Positions 32,486 to 44,100 are shown, numbered from the stretch's first letter. The stretch is DNA of 64,000 nucleotides from Capra hircus (GCF_001704415.2 NC_030823.1:77066458-77130457); one strand, 5' to 3'. A program made the numbers and translations. Notes: generated by a model from the sequence alone, not told the origin.

Positions 32486-32683
32486 GATACGGGCCTCCCC
32501 GGCGGCTCAGTGGCGAAGAGCCTGCCTGCCACTGCAGGAGACACAGGTTTGATCCCTGCGTCAGGATGGCCCCCTGGATGAGGAAACGGCAACCCATTCC
32601 ATCATTCTTGCCTGGGTGGACAAAGGAGCCTGGTGGGCTGCAGTCCATGGGGTCACAAAGAGTCAGACACAAGTGAGCACACA
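32486..32683 (+). mobile_element. Bov-tA SINE
   Basis: Plus-strand full-length Bov-tA. It is flanked by an 11-bp duplication with one mismatch: cagccaccact at 32475-32485 and cagccatcact at 32684-32694. Confidence 0.92.
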
Positions 32684-32694
32684 CAGCCATCACT

Positions 32695-33195
32695 CAAGGA
32701 TCATTCTCACGCTTCTGAGTATAGGAGCATCTCGAAATTTCTTTCCAAATGCCCAGACCAGCCTTGTTCAGCAAGAAGCATTGTCAGAGCAACCTTTGCT
32801 CTCCTCTCATGACACTAACAGAAATCAATCTGAGCTAAAATTTGCACTGAAAAGCCAGAGTTTAGCAAGGAAACACAGACACTCTCTTGGACAGAACAGA
32901 ATAGCAAAATTGCTGACCTTTGCATTTAAGAATAGCAACCCAAATATAATACTGTGAGACTGGCAATAATCTAGAGACTAATTAACTGTATGTGAGGTGG
33001 GGAGCGCTCTATTAACACAGATAAACTGAACTCCATCCAAGTCCCTTTAGACCAATAAGCATATTTAGACACCCTGACTGAAAATTGCTCAAAAGAGAGA
33101 CAACTATGTTTAAGCAAAAAGATAAATGATGTGATCTCATTTAGAATATAATTTCTATATCAACTGATTGTCAGGGTGATACAGGGAGTAAGTGA
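32695..33195. other. Single-copy stretch
   Basis: No repeat family or gene recognised. The open frame at 32616-32957 starts inside the SINE and is not treated as real. Confidence 0.45.
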
Positions 33196-33406
33196 TAAGT
33201 GCTCAGTCGTGTCTGACTCTTTGTGACCTCATGGACTGCAGCCCACCAGGCTCCTCAGTCCATGGGATTCTCCAGGCAAGAATACTGGAGTGGGTTGCAA
33301 TTTCCTTCTCCAGGGGATCTTCCCCATCCAGGGACCAAACCCACGTCTCTTGTGTCTCTTGTATTAGGAGGCAGGTTCCTTACGATTACACCATCCGGGA
33401 AGCCCC
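33196..33406 (-). mobile_element. Bov-tA SINE
   Basis: Minus-strand Bov-tA, body then tRNA head (gggaagccc end at the right). Confidence 0.9.
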
Positions 33407-34046
33407 AGACAGCAGATATCAGAGGGACACAAAACTGGACTCAAGTTTCTGTTGAAACCGAGCGGAACCCTATGCCTCCTCCCCGTGGACAAGGGTCCCT
33501 CTGTGTCCCCTGCCTCTCACTGGTAGAAAAGCTGAAATCTCCCAGGCTGCCCAGAATCACAAAAGAGCAAGTGCAGGCAGCTAACCATTATGACCAGAGT
33601 CCCACGCTGAGCATCTGATGCACACTCCTGAGTTGTTTCACAGATGCGGTGCCTGCCGGCGCAGGACAGAGCCGACTGCCTGACGCCCACACTGCAGCCG
33701 CGACACTGGCTGCTTCACCTCGAGCAGAGCCGAGTCTGTGGCCGGCACAGTTCCAAGAACTGACTGGAAGAGAGGGGGATCAACACTGTTGCCCATAACT
33801 ATCCAGATCTTTGCATTCATCAAAATAATTGTAGCTCGCTCTAAGTATATGTAAGCAGGCAGCTAAGACTGTCAGCAACGAGATGCTACAGACCCACGTC
33901 CACATCTTCCACCCTGAGAACACAGTGCCCCGTGCCAGTGTGACGTTACAGAAGATGGACCTTTGCCCCTAACCCCATAGAAACAGAACGCTGTCTGACA
34001 GCAGGGGCTTGTCAGCAGCTTTTTGCAGGAAAGAGCTCTCTGCCCA
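33407..34046. other. Single-copy stretch, moderately GC-rich
   Basis: No repeat family or gene recognised. A 131-codon frame (33223-33618) begins in the antisense of the SINE and continues into this stretch; nothing supports it as coding. Confidence 0.45.
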
Positions 34047-34245
34047 AGGGCTTCCCTGGTGGCGCTACTGGGAAAGAATCTGCCTGACAATGCAGGAGAC
34101 GCAGGAGATGAGGGTTTGATGCCCTGGAGGAGGAAATGGCACCCCACTCCAGTATTCTGCCTGGAAAATTCCATGGACAGGAGCCTGGTGGGCTAAATAG
34201 TCCATGGGGTCACAAAGAGTAGGACATGACTCACACACACACACT
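34047..34245 (+). mobile_element. Bov-tA SINE with CA-rich tail
   Basis: Plus-strand Bov-tA with a 9-bp-scale insertion in the tRNA head (gcaggagatgagg) and a short (CA) tail at 34230-34245. Confidence 0.9.
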
Positions 34246-35642
34246 CCTCCAGGTTTATAAAATACAATCATCATGAGCTATGTTAAGTATTCCAACAACA
34301 CAGTCTTAGCTCCCTAAATTTGAACCAAAGGCATTCTGCATAGAAGGTTATAAAACTTGTAACCTTGCTTACATGAAGCAGACCACTTTGTAAAAGTTTA
34401 AGGAACATCTAGGGTACAAAACCTCCACCTTTCCTAACAATGCCAATCACAGTTCACAGCCAAGCTCCCGCCTTTACAGTTCAGCGCAAACAGTGAAATA
34501 GGACTGAGATCAATTTAGTAAGCTTTACCTTAAACAGCGAGAAAAATATCTTAGTGTGTCCACTAACCATGAAAGAAAAAGCACATTACTTGTGCACAGC
34601 AAATTACATTTTCAATTATTTGCTCTGGATCTCTAGATAACTTAAGAAGTTCAAGCCCAGGCCACAAGGAAAGGAAAAAAAAAAGAACAGTTATCAAATT
34701 TTCAATATAATCTGCTCCCAGGAAAAGCATCATTGTTGAAGTAAAGCTATATTTCTTGATTGCAATAGAAATATACAAAAGTGGGCTATGTTTAAATCCC
34801 AGTTATGAAAAATGAAAAGAAAACTACAATGAAATTATAAAAAATACAATTGGTTACACAAGGACATTATTGCCCTTCATTGAAGAATCCCACCTTAGGT
34901 AAAATAAACAATTTACTATGACAAATAAATGCAATTGAAGCCACAACTGATCAGTGGGCTTGCTTTCCCCTCCTGTTGCAGGAAATAGTCACCTGTCCAT
35001 CTCTACCCGTCCATGTAGCTATGTCTGGATTCTCGGTTTTAAGTCAACTAGGAAATGAAGAAATCATCTTGTCGAAAAGAGAAACACGTGCACATCTTGA
35101 GTGGCAGCTTTCTAGGCACCCGAATTGCTGCATTCATAGAAAAATAATTCTCCTTACTTTAATGGAGATAAATAAGAATCTCTGATAGATCAACAGCATT
35201 GTTCTTTCTTTCAAAATGCTGCCTCATTCTAACTTCCACGAAGCCTTTCCTCACACCATCTCTGCTTTCTTTCATTTTAAAATATGGGTCCTTTAGAGCC
35301 ATATGCATGTACACTTCTGAATGCTATTAATCCATGTGCACGTGTCTCTACTATTATGTCACTAATGGCTCAGTATCTACCTACTCTCCCACCAACCATA
35401 AAAGCTTCCATTATGTTCACCTTCATGTTCTACTGAGCATAGCGCTCGAACGCGGAAGGCACAACTTAGACGCGAGAATTGTCACGGCGTTGGGAGATAC
35501 CGCTTGCTACTGTCAAAAGGACCAAGCACAGGCATTCTCATTTCTAGTGGGAATCCACATTTCAATAGAAATTTCTTTGGAATAGTTAAAACTTTGAAAG
35601 ATGCCAGGTCCCACTCTCTGTAGCATCTAGTCAATGATTGGG
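34246..35642. other. Single-copy stretch with a small CpG cluster
   Basis: No gene or repeat family recognised. Nine CpGs lie within about 62 bp at 35442-35503, although the surroundings are AT-rich. Confidence 0.45.
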
Positions 35643-35960
35643 TTTTTTTTTTTTTTTTGATTGATGAGCTTTATTAGGAAAATACTTGATCACATAGCAA
35701 AATTTAAATGATTTCTTGGTGGCAAAGCTTACTAACATTTCCAAAGAAGTCTGTTCACCTCAGATAACCACAGACAGAAAGACAATAGGCTGAATTCATG
35801 ACATTAGGAAGGTTATTGCCAAGAGAAAGTTGTCTTTAAAAATGTAGGAGGCCTGGGAATTTTGATTCATGTTTAAATCACAGAGAGGAAAAAGTGTATA
35901 CAGCAAACAAAACCTTAAAGTGGTCTGACTTCATTTAATTATTTAATCCAACATAAATTA
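35643..35960 (-). pseudogene. Poly(A)-tailed retrocopy 3' end, parent unknown
   Basis: On the minus strand an A16 tract (35643-35658) follows a perfect AATAAA (35670-35675) at a spacing of 11 bases, which is the expected geometry of a processed mRNA end. The ~300 bp upstream is not a LINE or SINE I recognise and has no long frame, so it is probably 3' UTR. The 5' boundary is uncertain and no target-site duplication was found. Alternatively it is the end of an unrecognised poly(A) retrotransposon. Confidence 0.5.
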
Positions 35961-36108
35961 TCAATGCTTATCCAGGGAATCACAAGCTGGAATCAAAACT
36001 GCCAGGAGAAACATCAATAACCTCAGGTATGTAGATGATAACATTCTAAAGTCAGAAAGTGAAGGATGAAAGAGGAGAATGAAAAAGCTGGCTTAAAACT
36101 CAACATTA

Positions 36109-36867
36109 AATTTAGTTGCATTGAGCAGCCTCAGTTACATGCAACAAACTCTGATAAATGTTCATTTTTATTGTGTTACAAATATTTTTTAATTTTCCTT
36201 GTTATAATTTCTTAGATACATCCATCATTTAAAAGTGGAAACTTCCAAATACATGGGTTTTGTAAGTATAATGTTATTAATTTTTCATTTAAATGCTTTC
36301 TTCTCTGCCGTCACCCTCTGTGTTTTTTCAGTCTTCTGACTTTATCGAGGCTTTCAATGGCTAAGTCAAAGATCTCTTAGCAAATGTCACACTGTGCTTG
36401 AAAATACATGGGTTATTTTCAAACACCTTTGCTATTGATTTCTAACATAATTTCATAGCAGTAAGAGAACAGACTCTCTATGATTTCAATAAGTTTAGAC
36501 CATGAAACTTTTGTACCTTGTTTTATGTCCCTGGATATGTTCCAGTGTCTGGTGGTTTGTAGTCTATGGGAACTTGATTAGAATTTGTTTCCTACTGTTG
36601 TGTGAAAATCGTATAAATCTTAATTATGTTGATTTGGTTCGTGGTCCTTTTCAGGTCCGTTGTATCTTTTTACTTTTCAGTATATTCCTTTTAATAATTT
36701 TTGAGAGTTTGATATTGAAATTCCAACTAAAAATATAATTATCTACTTAAAAATAATTGTAATATGTAGTGGAACTACATGTATCTTTGCTGTGCATTTT
36801 CCAAGTCTCCTACAATATGAATGTGTTATCATACCTTCATAATAAAAAAAATTGAAAAAAAAAACAC
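36109..36867. mobile_element. L1 insertion in BovB, probable 5' inversion
   Basis: The left part (about 36280-36690) resembles antisense L1 ORF2 (tttctaacataatttcatag; gatttcaataagtttaga). The right end is a plus-strand A-rich tail with aataaaaaaaattgaaaaaa at 36841-36866. Opposite orientations within one insertion fit twin-primed L1 integration. BovB target sequence is repeated on both sides (ctcaacatt at 36100-36108; ctcatcatt at about 36870-36878). Confidence 0.6.
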
Positions 36868-37137
36868 CTCATCATTGAAAAAACTAAGATCATGGCATCT
36901 GGTCCCATCACTTCATGGCAAACAGAAAGGAAAAACGTGGAAACAGTGACATATTATATTTTCTTGGGCTCCAAAATCACTACACAGTGACTGCAGGCAT
37001 GAAATGAAAAGCCGCTTGCTCCTTGGAAGGAAAGCTGTGACAAACCTAGACAGCCTACTAAAAAGCAGAGACATCACTTGGCTGACAAAGGTCTGTAAGT
37101 CAAAGCTATGGTTTTTTCAGTAGCCATGTACAGATGT

Positions 37138-37373
37138 CAGAGAAGGCAATGGCAACCCACTCCCGTAGGCTGCAGTCCATGGGGTCGCAAAGAGTTAGGC
37201 ACGACTGAGTGACTTCACTTTCACTTTTCACTTTCATGCAGTGGCGAAGGAAATAGCAACCCACTCCAGTGTTCTTACCTGGAGAATCCCAGGGATGAGA
37301 GAGCCTGGTGAGCAGCTGTCTATGGGGTCGCACAGAGTCGGACATGACTGAAGCGACTTAGCAGCAGCAGCAG
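37138..37373 (+). mobile_element. Bov-A2 SINE in BovB
   Basis: Dimer with linker and (AGC) tail; the first monomer is internally deleted. A perfect 13-bp duplication, catgtacagatgt, lies at 37125-37137 and 37374-37386. Confidence 0.95.
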
Positions 37374-37524
37374 CATGTACAGATGTGAGGGTTGTACCAT
37401 AAAGAAGGCTGAGTGCCGAACAATTGATGGTTTCAAACTGTGGTGCTGAAAGCAAACCAGTCAATCCTAAAGGAAATCAAACCTGAACATTCACTGGAAG
37501 GACCGTAGATGGAGCTCCAAGTTA

Positions 37525-38206
37525 GCTTAAAGCTCAGCATTCAGAAAACGAAGATCATGGCATCCGGTCCCATCACTTCATGGGAAATAGATGGGGAAAC
37601 AGGGTCAGACTTTATTTTTTTGGGCTCCCAAATCACTGCAGGTGGTGACTGCAGCCATGAAATTAAAAGACGCTTACTCCTTGGAAGAAAAGTTATGACC
37701 AACCTAGATAGTATATTCAAAAGCAGAGACATTACTTTGCCGACTAAGGTCCGTCTAGTCAAGGCTATGGTTTTTCCTGTGGTCATGTATGGATGTGAGA
37801 GTTGGACTGTGAAGAAGGCTGAGTGCCAAAGAATTGATGCATTTGAACTGTGGTGTTGGAGAAGACTCTTGAGGGTCCCTTGGACTGCAAGGAGATCCAA
37901 CCAGTCCATTCTAAAGGAGATCAACCCTGGGATTTCTTTGGAAGGAATGATGCTAAAGCTGAAGCTCCAGTACTTTGGACACCTGATGCGAAGAGTTGAC
38001 TCATTGGAAAAGACTCTGATGCTGGGAAGGATGGGGGCAGGAGGAGAAGGGGACAACAGAGGATGAGATGGCTGGATGGCATCACGGACTCGATGGACAT
38101 GAGTCTGAGTGAACTCCAGGAGATGGTGATGGACAGGGAGGCCTGGCGTGCTGCAATTCATGGGGTCGCAAAGAGTCGGACACGACCGAGTGACTGAAAT
38201 GAACTG
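37525..38206 (+). mobile_element. Young BovB 3' part inserted in an older BovB
   Basis: Begins at the gcttaaagctcagcattcag block and ends with gaactgaacggaact. A 185-codon frame (37509-38066) spans most of the C-terminal region with the CESWTVKKAE and LRVPWTARRSNQSIL blocks. Its closeness to the other young copies, compared with the flanking BovB, shows that it arrived later. Confidence 0.93.
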
Positions 38207-38974
38207 AACGGAACTATTTGAAGAACTGACTCATTGGGAAAGACCTTGATGCTGGGAAAGATTGAGGGCAAAAGAAGAAGAGGCGGTAGATGAGACGGTT
38301 GGATGGCATCACCGACTCCATAGACATGAGTTTGAGCAAGCTCCAGGAGACAGTGGAGGACAGAGGAGCCTAGCGTCCTGCTGTCCATGGGGCTGCAAAG
38401 AGCTAGACATGACTTAGCAACTGAACAACAATCTATAGAAGAATGTGTCTCTTATTTGTTTGGAATTAATTAACAGCTTTATTGAAATCTAACTCATATA
38501 CCATATGCCACAAATTTGAAGTGTATAATTCAGCGGATTTTAGTATATTCACAGTATATGTGTGATTACTACCCCAGTCAATCTTAGAATATCTTCATTG
38601 CCTCAAAAAACAAAGTAAAACACTTTAGCTGTTGTTCCCTATTCTAACTTCCTCCCTAGACCTAAGAAATGACTGTTTGACTTTCTAACTACTTGGATTT
38701 CCCTATTCTGAATTTCTACATGGATAGAGTCACATACCATATGGACTTTTGACTGACTTCTTTCACTTACCATGTTTTGGGGGTTCATCTAAGCTGTAAC
38801 ATGTATTAGTACTTTATTCCTTTTTATGGCTGAATAATATTCCGTGGCATAGATACAGCACATTTCATTTATCTTCTCATCAACTGACAGACATTTAGCT
38901 TGTTCCCATTTTGGCTGTTATTGACAACGCTACAGTAAAGGCTTATGCACAAGTTTCTGTGCAGCCATATTTTT

Positions 38975-39972
38975 TTTAATTTAAATTTATTTATTTTAAT
39001 TGGAGGCTAATTACTTTACAATATTGTATTGGTTTTGCCATACATCAACATGAATCCACCACGGGTGTACACGTGTTCCCCATCCTGAACCCCCCTCCCA
39101 CCTCCTTCCCTGTACCATCCCTCTGGGTCATCCCAGTGCACCAGCCCCAAGCATCTTGTATCCTGCCTAGGCTGGCGATTCATTTCTTATATGATATTAT
39201 ACATGTTTCAATGCCATTCTCCCAAATCATCCCACCCTCTCCCTCTCCCACAGAGTCCAAAAGACTGTTCTATGCATCTGTGTCTCTTTTGCTGTCTCAC
39301 ATACAGGGTTATCGTTCCCATCTTTCTAAATTCCATATATATGTATTAGTATACTATATTGGTGTTTTTCTTTCTGGCTTACTTCACTCTGTATAATCGG
39401 CTCCAGTTTCATCCACCTCATTAGAACTGATTCAAATGCATTCTTTTTAATGGCTGACTAATATTCCATTGTGTATATGTACCACAGCTTTCTCATCCAT
39501 TCGTCTGCTGATGGACATCTAGGTTGCTTCCATGTCCTGGCTATTATAAACAGTGCTGCAATGAACATTGGGGTTCACATGTCTCTTTCAATTCTGGTTT
39601 CCTCAGTGTGTATGCCCAGCAGTGGGATTGCTGGGTCATAATGCAGTTCTATTTCCAGTTTTCTAAGGAATCTCCACACTGTTCTCCATAGCGGCTGTAC
39701 TAGTTTGCATTCCCACCAAGAGTGTAAGACGGTTCCCTTTTCTCCACACCCTCTCCAGCATTTATTGCTTGTAGACTTTTGGATCGCAGCCATTCTGACT
39801 GGTGTGAAATGGTACCTCATTGTGGTTTTGATTTGCATTTCTCTGATAATGAGTGATGTTGAACATCTTTTCATGTGTTTGTTAGCCATTTGTATGTCTT
39901 CTTTGGAGAAATGTCTATTTAGTTCTTTGGCCCATTTTTTGATTGGGTCAATTATTTTTCTGGAATTGAGCT
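38975..39972 (-). mobile_element. L1-BT-type insertion, 5'-truncated (1 kb)
   Basis: Ruminant L1 3' end: A-rich tail (antisense) at 38971-38985, 3' UTR with the attggaggctaattacttta block, and the last ~140 codons of ORF2 (partial frame 39575-40006, minus, with the TTMRYHFTPVRMA and CWRGCGEKGTVLHSWWEC blocks). A target-site duplication of about 17 bp (tgtgcagccatattttt) lies at 38958-38974 and 39973-39989. Confidence 0.93.
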
Positions 39973-40150
39973 TGTGCAGCCATATTTTTATTTCTTTTAG
40001 GTACATACAGTGCTATTAAAGGAGGATTTTTAAAGTTTTTTTTCATATAGTCCGTTGTTTGTATGTAGACACGCAAATGACCTTTGTATGTTGTTATTGT
40101 ATTGTTGTCTACTGCTCCCTTCAGTTCTATTAGCACTTGCTTAATATATT

Positions 40151-40883
40151 GAAGGAGAATTAAAAAGCCTCGTGATGAAAGTGAAAGAGGAGAGTGAAAA
40201 AGTTGGCTTAAAGCTCAACATTCAGAAAACAAAGATCATGGCATCTGGTCCCATCACTTCATGGCAAATAGATGGGGAAACAGTGGAAACAGGGTCAGAC
40301 TTCATTTTTGGGGGCTCCAAAATCACTGCAGATGGTGACTGCACCCACGAAATTAAAAGACACTTACTCCTTGGAAGAAAAGTTATGACCAACCTAGATA
40401 GCATACTCAAAAGCAGAGACATTACTTTGCCAACAAAGGTCGGTCTAGTCAAGGCTATGGTTTTTCCTGTGGTCATGTATGGATGTGAGAGTTGGACTGT
40501 GAAGAAGGCTGAGTGCCAAAGAATTCATGCATTTGAACTGTGGTGTTGGAGAAGACTCTTGAGAGTCCCTTGGACTGCAAGGAGATCCCACCAGTCCATT
40601 CTGAAGGAGATCAGCCCTGGGATTTCTTTGGAGGGAATGATGCTAAAGCCGAAACTTCAGTACTTTGGCCACCTGATGCGAAGAGTTGACTCTGATGCTG
40701 GGAGGGATTGGGGGCAGGAGGAGAAGGGGACAACAGAGGATGAGATGGCTGGATGGCATCACGGACTCGATGGACATGAGTCTGAGTGAACTCCGGGAGT
40801 TGGTGATGGACAGGGAGGCCTGGCGTGCTGCAATTCATGCGGTCACAAAGAGTCGGACATGACTGAGCGACTGAACTGAACTG
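40151..40883 (+). mobile_element. Young BovB 3' part
   Basis: Starts just after the YADD region (ggagaattaaaaagcctcg) and ends with gactgaactgaactg. An open frame of 205 codons (40172-40789) covers the C-terminal part. It is flanked by an 8-bp duplication, aatatatt, at 40143-40150 and 40884-40891 within L1. It is among the least diverged BovB copies here. Confidence 0.93.
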
Positions 40884-41045
40884 AATATATTCAGGCATTC
40901 TGATGTCATGGGCATTATATATTTACAATTATTACATTCTCTTGTTCATTTGAACCCATCAAAATAAGCTTTCCTCTTTATGATATTGCCAGTTTGCTTA
41001 GGTCATTAAATTACCTGACAGGAGCCCAAATATGATACGAAGCCT

Positions 41046-41243
41046 TTTTTATGTGTGTGCATTCTCCATCGTGTCTGATTACCCCATGGCCAGTAGCCCA
41101 CCAGATCCCTCTGTCCGTGGGATTTTCCAGGCAAGAAGAGGGGAGTGGGTTGCCACTTCCCTCTCCACAGGATCTTTGACCCCGGGATCCAACCTACTCT
41201 CCTGCTTTGGTGGGTAGATTCTTTACCACTGAGCCAACTATAC
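41046..41243 (-). mobile_element. Bov-tA SINE (diverged)
   Basis: Minus-strand body and tRNA head, with several indels in both parts. Confidence 0.85.
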
Positions 41244-41845
41244 AAGGCCTCATGTCCACGACTCTATTTTTCCAGCTGGTTTGAGAAGCAAAGGAGGGGG
41301 AACAGGGCTAAGTATTGAGGGCTGAGAGCACCAAAAGCCCTTATTTGGGTTCATTTTTTCATAGCAGGACACAGGATGAGCCATGGTGGTAGGCAGGGAG
41401 GAACTTCTGTGAATCTGGTTAAAGAAAGTAGAGGTAGGAGCAGCAAGGTGAGGACTAATTGGAGGAAAAGACCCTCACACGAGGCCCTCTTTCGACTAGA
41501 AATTGAGAGTTCTCTGTTGACTTGAGGATCATGTTCCCTGCTATGGATTCCCTGACCGTCACCTTCCTGGATTTGTTAGAGAGGATTTATCTGGGTGATG
41601 ATGAAAAGAGATAATTATGTAGAAAGAGGTATATGATTAGAAAGGAAAGAAGCCTCCTCCGACTTACACATGCAATATCTTGCCAATTTTCTAGATTCAG
41701 TAGATAGTTTCACAAGTAAAACATCAAAGGAACACTTTTTAAGCTGCAACCCATTCCTGTTCATGCATTGTCCCTCTGCTTCCATGGCATAGTTACAATA
41801 AAGGTAACTTCCACGCGAGAACACTTAAAGCAGGTGGCATGCTGT
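41244..41845. other. Single-copy stretch
   Basis: No repeat family or gene recognised. Confidence 0.5.
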
Positions 41846-42297
41846 TTACAGTAAGTCCGCTGCATATGAACAAGTTCTGTTTTGAAAGCAAAGCCCAATT
41901 TATTCATAAGTCCAACAAAGTTAGTGTAGACACCCAGCTAACAACTGGCTATACAGTACTGTACTATAATAGGTTTATACTATTTTTTACACAAATAATA
42001 TCTAAAAAACAAATGCACAAAAAATAGAGAAAACGTTTTTAATCTTACAGTGCAGTGCCTTGAAAAGTATACCAGCTACATCACTGCAGCTTTTACACTT
42101 GCTTCTGGATATTGTGGGCTTGAAAGACAAATATGATACTACTATTCTCTATCCGGTGCTGTATGGGAAAGCACACACAAGCCAATTTGTAGAGGATGCC
42201 CACACGTGGCAATGTACTCCAGACTCACGAACTCACTCACATGATTGGACATGTGAACGCATGTTGACAGCATTGAACGTTCATACATAGGGGACTT
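41846..42297. mobile_element. Tigger-like (Tc1/mariner, pogo) MITE with terminal inverted repeats
   Basis: About 450 bp framed by imperfect inverted repeats: cagtaagtccgctgcatatg at the left and the complement of catacataggggacttgttg at the right. Internal sequence (atacagtactgtactataat; cagtgccttgaaaagtatac) matches a known mammalian non-autonomous family of the Tigger7/MER44 kind, as far as memory allows. No transposase frame. Confidence 0.65.
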
Positions 42298-42368
42298 GTT
42301 GAATTTTTACTATCCCATCTTTGCCTTTAACAACAGTTTGATATGTGGAAACAGCCAAAGTTATCCTG

Positions 42369-42576
42369 AGTCTCCCTGGTGGCTCAGGTGGTAAAGAATT
42401 CACCTGCAAGGCAGGAGACGTAGGCTCAGTCCTTGGGTGGGGAAGATCCCCTGGAGAAGGGCATGGCTGTCCACTCCAGTATTCTTGCCTGGAGAATCCC
42501 ATGGACGGAGGAGCCTGGTGGGCTACCGTCCACGCCCAAAGAGTCAGACACAACCGAGCAACTCACACTTCATTTT
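42369..42576 (+). mobile_element. Bov-tA SINE
   Basis: Plus-strand full copy. A 13-bp duplication with one mismatch lies at 42356-42368 (caaagttatcctg) and 42577-42589 (caaagttattctg). Confidence 0.93.
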
Positions 42577-42682
42577 CAAAGTTATTCTGGGCCAAACGTT
42601 CTCAAGAAAGTAGCAACCAAGTCACACCACATTGTTTTCACAAAAAAGAATAAAATTAATTTATTTACACATTATTTGATAA

Positions 42683-42945
42683 ATATCCATATTTCTTGAG
42701 TCCTGGTAGGTGCCAGGTGCTGTTCTAGGTGCTGGGGACATAGCTGAGGGCAGGACAAAGCCCCTGTTCGCAGAGTTTACAACCAAAATGGGGAAACAGA
42801 CAACAAAATATCCGAAGTTGGCGAGTTCACTGAAGAAAAATGACGCAGCATGGGAGGATAGACAGTGGAAGAATCAGGGCTACTTCAGGTAGGGCGGGGG
42901 TCCGAGGAGCCTCCTCTGATGAGGCGACATAAGGAAGAACAGGGA
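42683..42945 (-). mobile_element. L2 LINE 3' end
   Basis: Reverse complement of the L2 3' region: ggtgccaggtgctgttctag, gctggggacatagctgaggg and later ctcctctgatgaggcgacat in order. Confidence 0.7.
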
Positions 42946-42947
42946 AG

Positions 42948-43060
42948 GGCTCAGGGGTTAGGACTCAGGGCTTCCGCTGCAGAGGGCATGGGTTCAATCC
43001 CTGGTTGGGGAACGGAGATCCTGCATGACACACTCACACTCACACTCACACACACGCCCA
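42948..43060 (+). mobile_element. CHR-type tRNA SINE with ACTCAC tail
   Basis: tRNA head (ggactcagggcttccgctgc; gggttcaatccctggttggg) followed by ggagatcctgcatgacac and an (ACTCAC)n-like tail at 43028-43055. It is not a functional tRNA gene: the cloverleaf is not maintained. Confidence 0.75.
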
Positions 43061-44087
43061 AGGGACAGGGAAGAAAAGAATGATGGTGTGTTGGTGCCTA
43101 CGTGTAGCAGGTTCCACCTGCCCCATTCATTCAGAATGCTGGCGGCTTTTCTCAATCCTGTAAATAGCGATTTCACCATCACAGTGCACTGCTGTGGCAC
43201 CCTTTCTTAATAGCTAAGCCCTGACTCCTCAGAAATACTTTCACATTCCCCCAAGAAACCATACTGATATTCAGGCATTCCCACCACTTCATCCAAGTTA
43301 CAACAATCTGGAAGAGTTTTAGTTCATCAGTTACAGATAGACAGATAATCACAAGTAGGATCTGTCTTCCAAATTACAGTTTTCTAAAAATGTTATGGTG
43401 GAAATTTCCCAAAAGTGAAAATAGAGAGCTTGCAAGAAATTTAAGAAAGCATCTCTTTCTCGCTCTGCTCAACCCTCCTGAGAAAGCTCTCTCTCTCTAA
43501 CCCTCTAATCATTTGCCTAAATTCCCCAGGAGAGACCCTACCAGCCCTTTCTTCTCCTTTGGTTTTGCCAAAAATAAGGACATAAGTAGTAACAGACACT
43601 TTGGCTAACCAAAACCATTATTTTGGGTTTCCTAAAAAACAGACATCTTAGATATATTCTTCAAACAACAAATTATTTAAGAAAAACTCTATTCTGCAAC
43701 CCTGCTTTGTTCAAAGTCTAGCAAGTCACAATTTCTACTGAGGATTCAATGACTGCCAGAACTGTTTCATCCACTGCAAATCACACCAGGCACAAATTTG
43801 GCTCTCGAAATTTTAGGCCAGATGCAAGTTTCAAAGCTTTTTTGTCCAAAGATACATAAACTATTTTCTAATTTGAGAGTTGAAATGAATTTGTTTCCTG
43901 CCCTTCAAGCTCACAGTCAGAACAATTGCCTCAAGCAGTGGTTTTGAAATTCTACTAATTTGTTATTTATCAGTATGTTTATAAGTGCAGTGATCAAAGC
44001 AGACCTCATTTTTAAAAAATTCATTATTATATTTTGGAACCAGTGAAACCTTATCCCTGGCCTGTGACTATTAGCAATGCCTAATTC
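43061..44087. other. Single-copy stretch with a possible mariner half-element
   Basis: No gene recognised. At about 43602-43640 the sequence ttggctaaccaaaaccatta then ttttgggtttcct resembles one half of the ruminant mariner MITE, weakly. Confidence 0.4.
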
Positions 44088-44100
44088 GAGTTCTGGTTCT

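Larger units (their letters stand above)
35980..38425 (+). mobile_element. Old BovB copy split into four pieces
   Basis: Pieces at 35980-36108, 36868-37137, 37387-37524 and 38207-38425 are collinear parts of one BovB RT-to-3' end. The RT box reads YVDD near 36028 instead of YADD. The tail is gcaactgaacaaca-like (older type). The gaps hold an L1 (36109-36867), a Bov-A2 (37138-37373) and a younger BovB (37525-38206). Confidence 0.9.
38470..41015 (-). mobile_element. Ancient L1 (L1M-type) split by two LINEs
   Basis: Antisense 3' UTR/ORF2-end sequence at 38470-38974 (ttatggctgaataatattcc; cagctttattgaaatctaac), a short piece at 39973-40150 and a further piece at 40884-41015 that reads as an upstream ORF2 region. 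A jump within 39990-40040 suggests an internal deletion or two L1 copies. The gaps hold a young L1 and a BovB. Confidence 0.65.

Noticed and set aside
39705..40019. 104-codon plus-strand frame with membrane-like peptide
   Set aside because: Antisense to the L1-BT ORF2 end; the hydrophobic character comes from the complement of A-rich codons.
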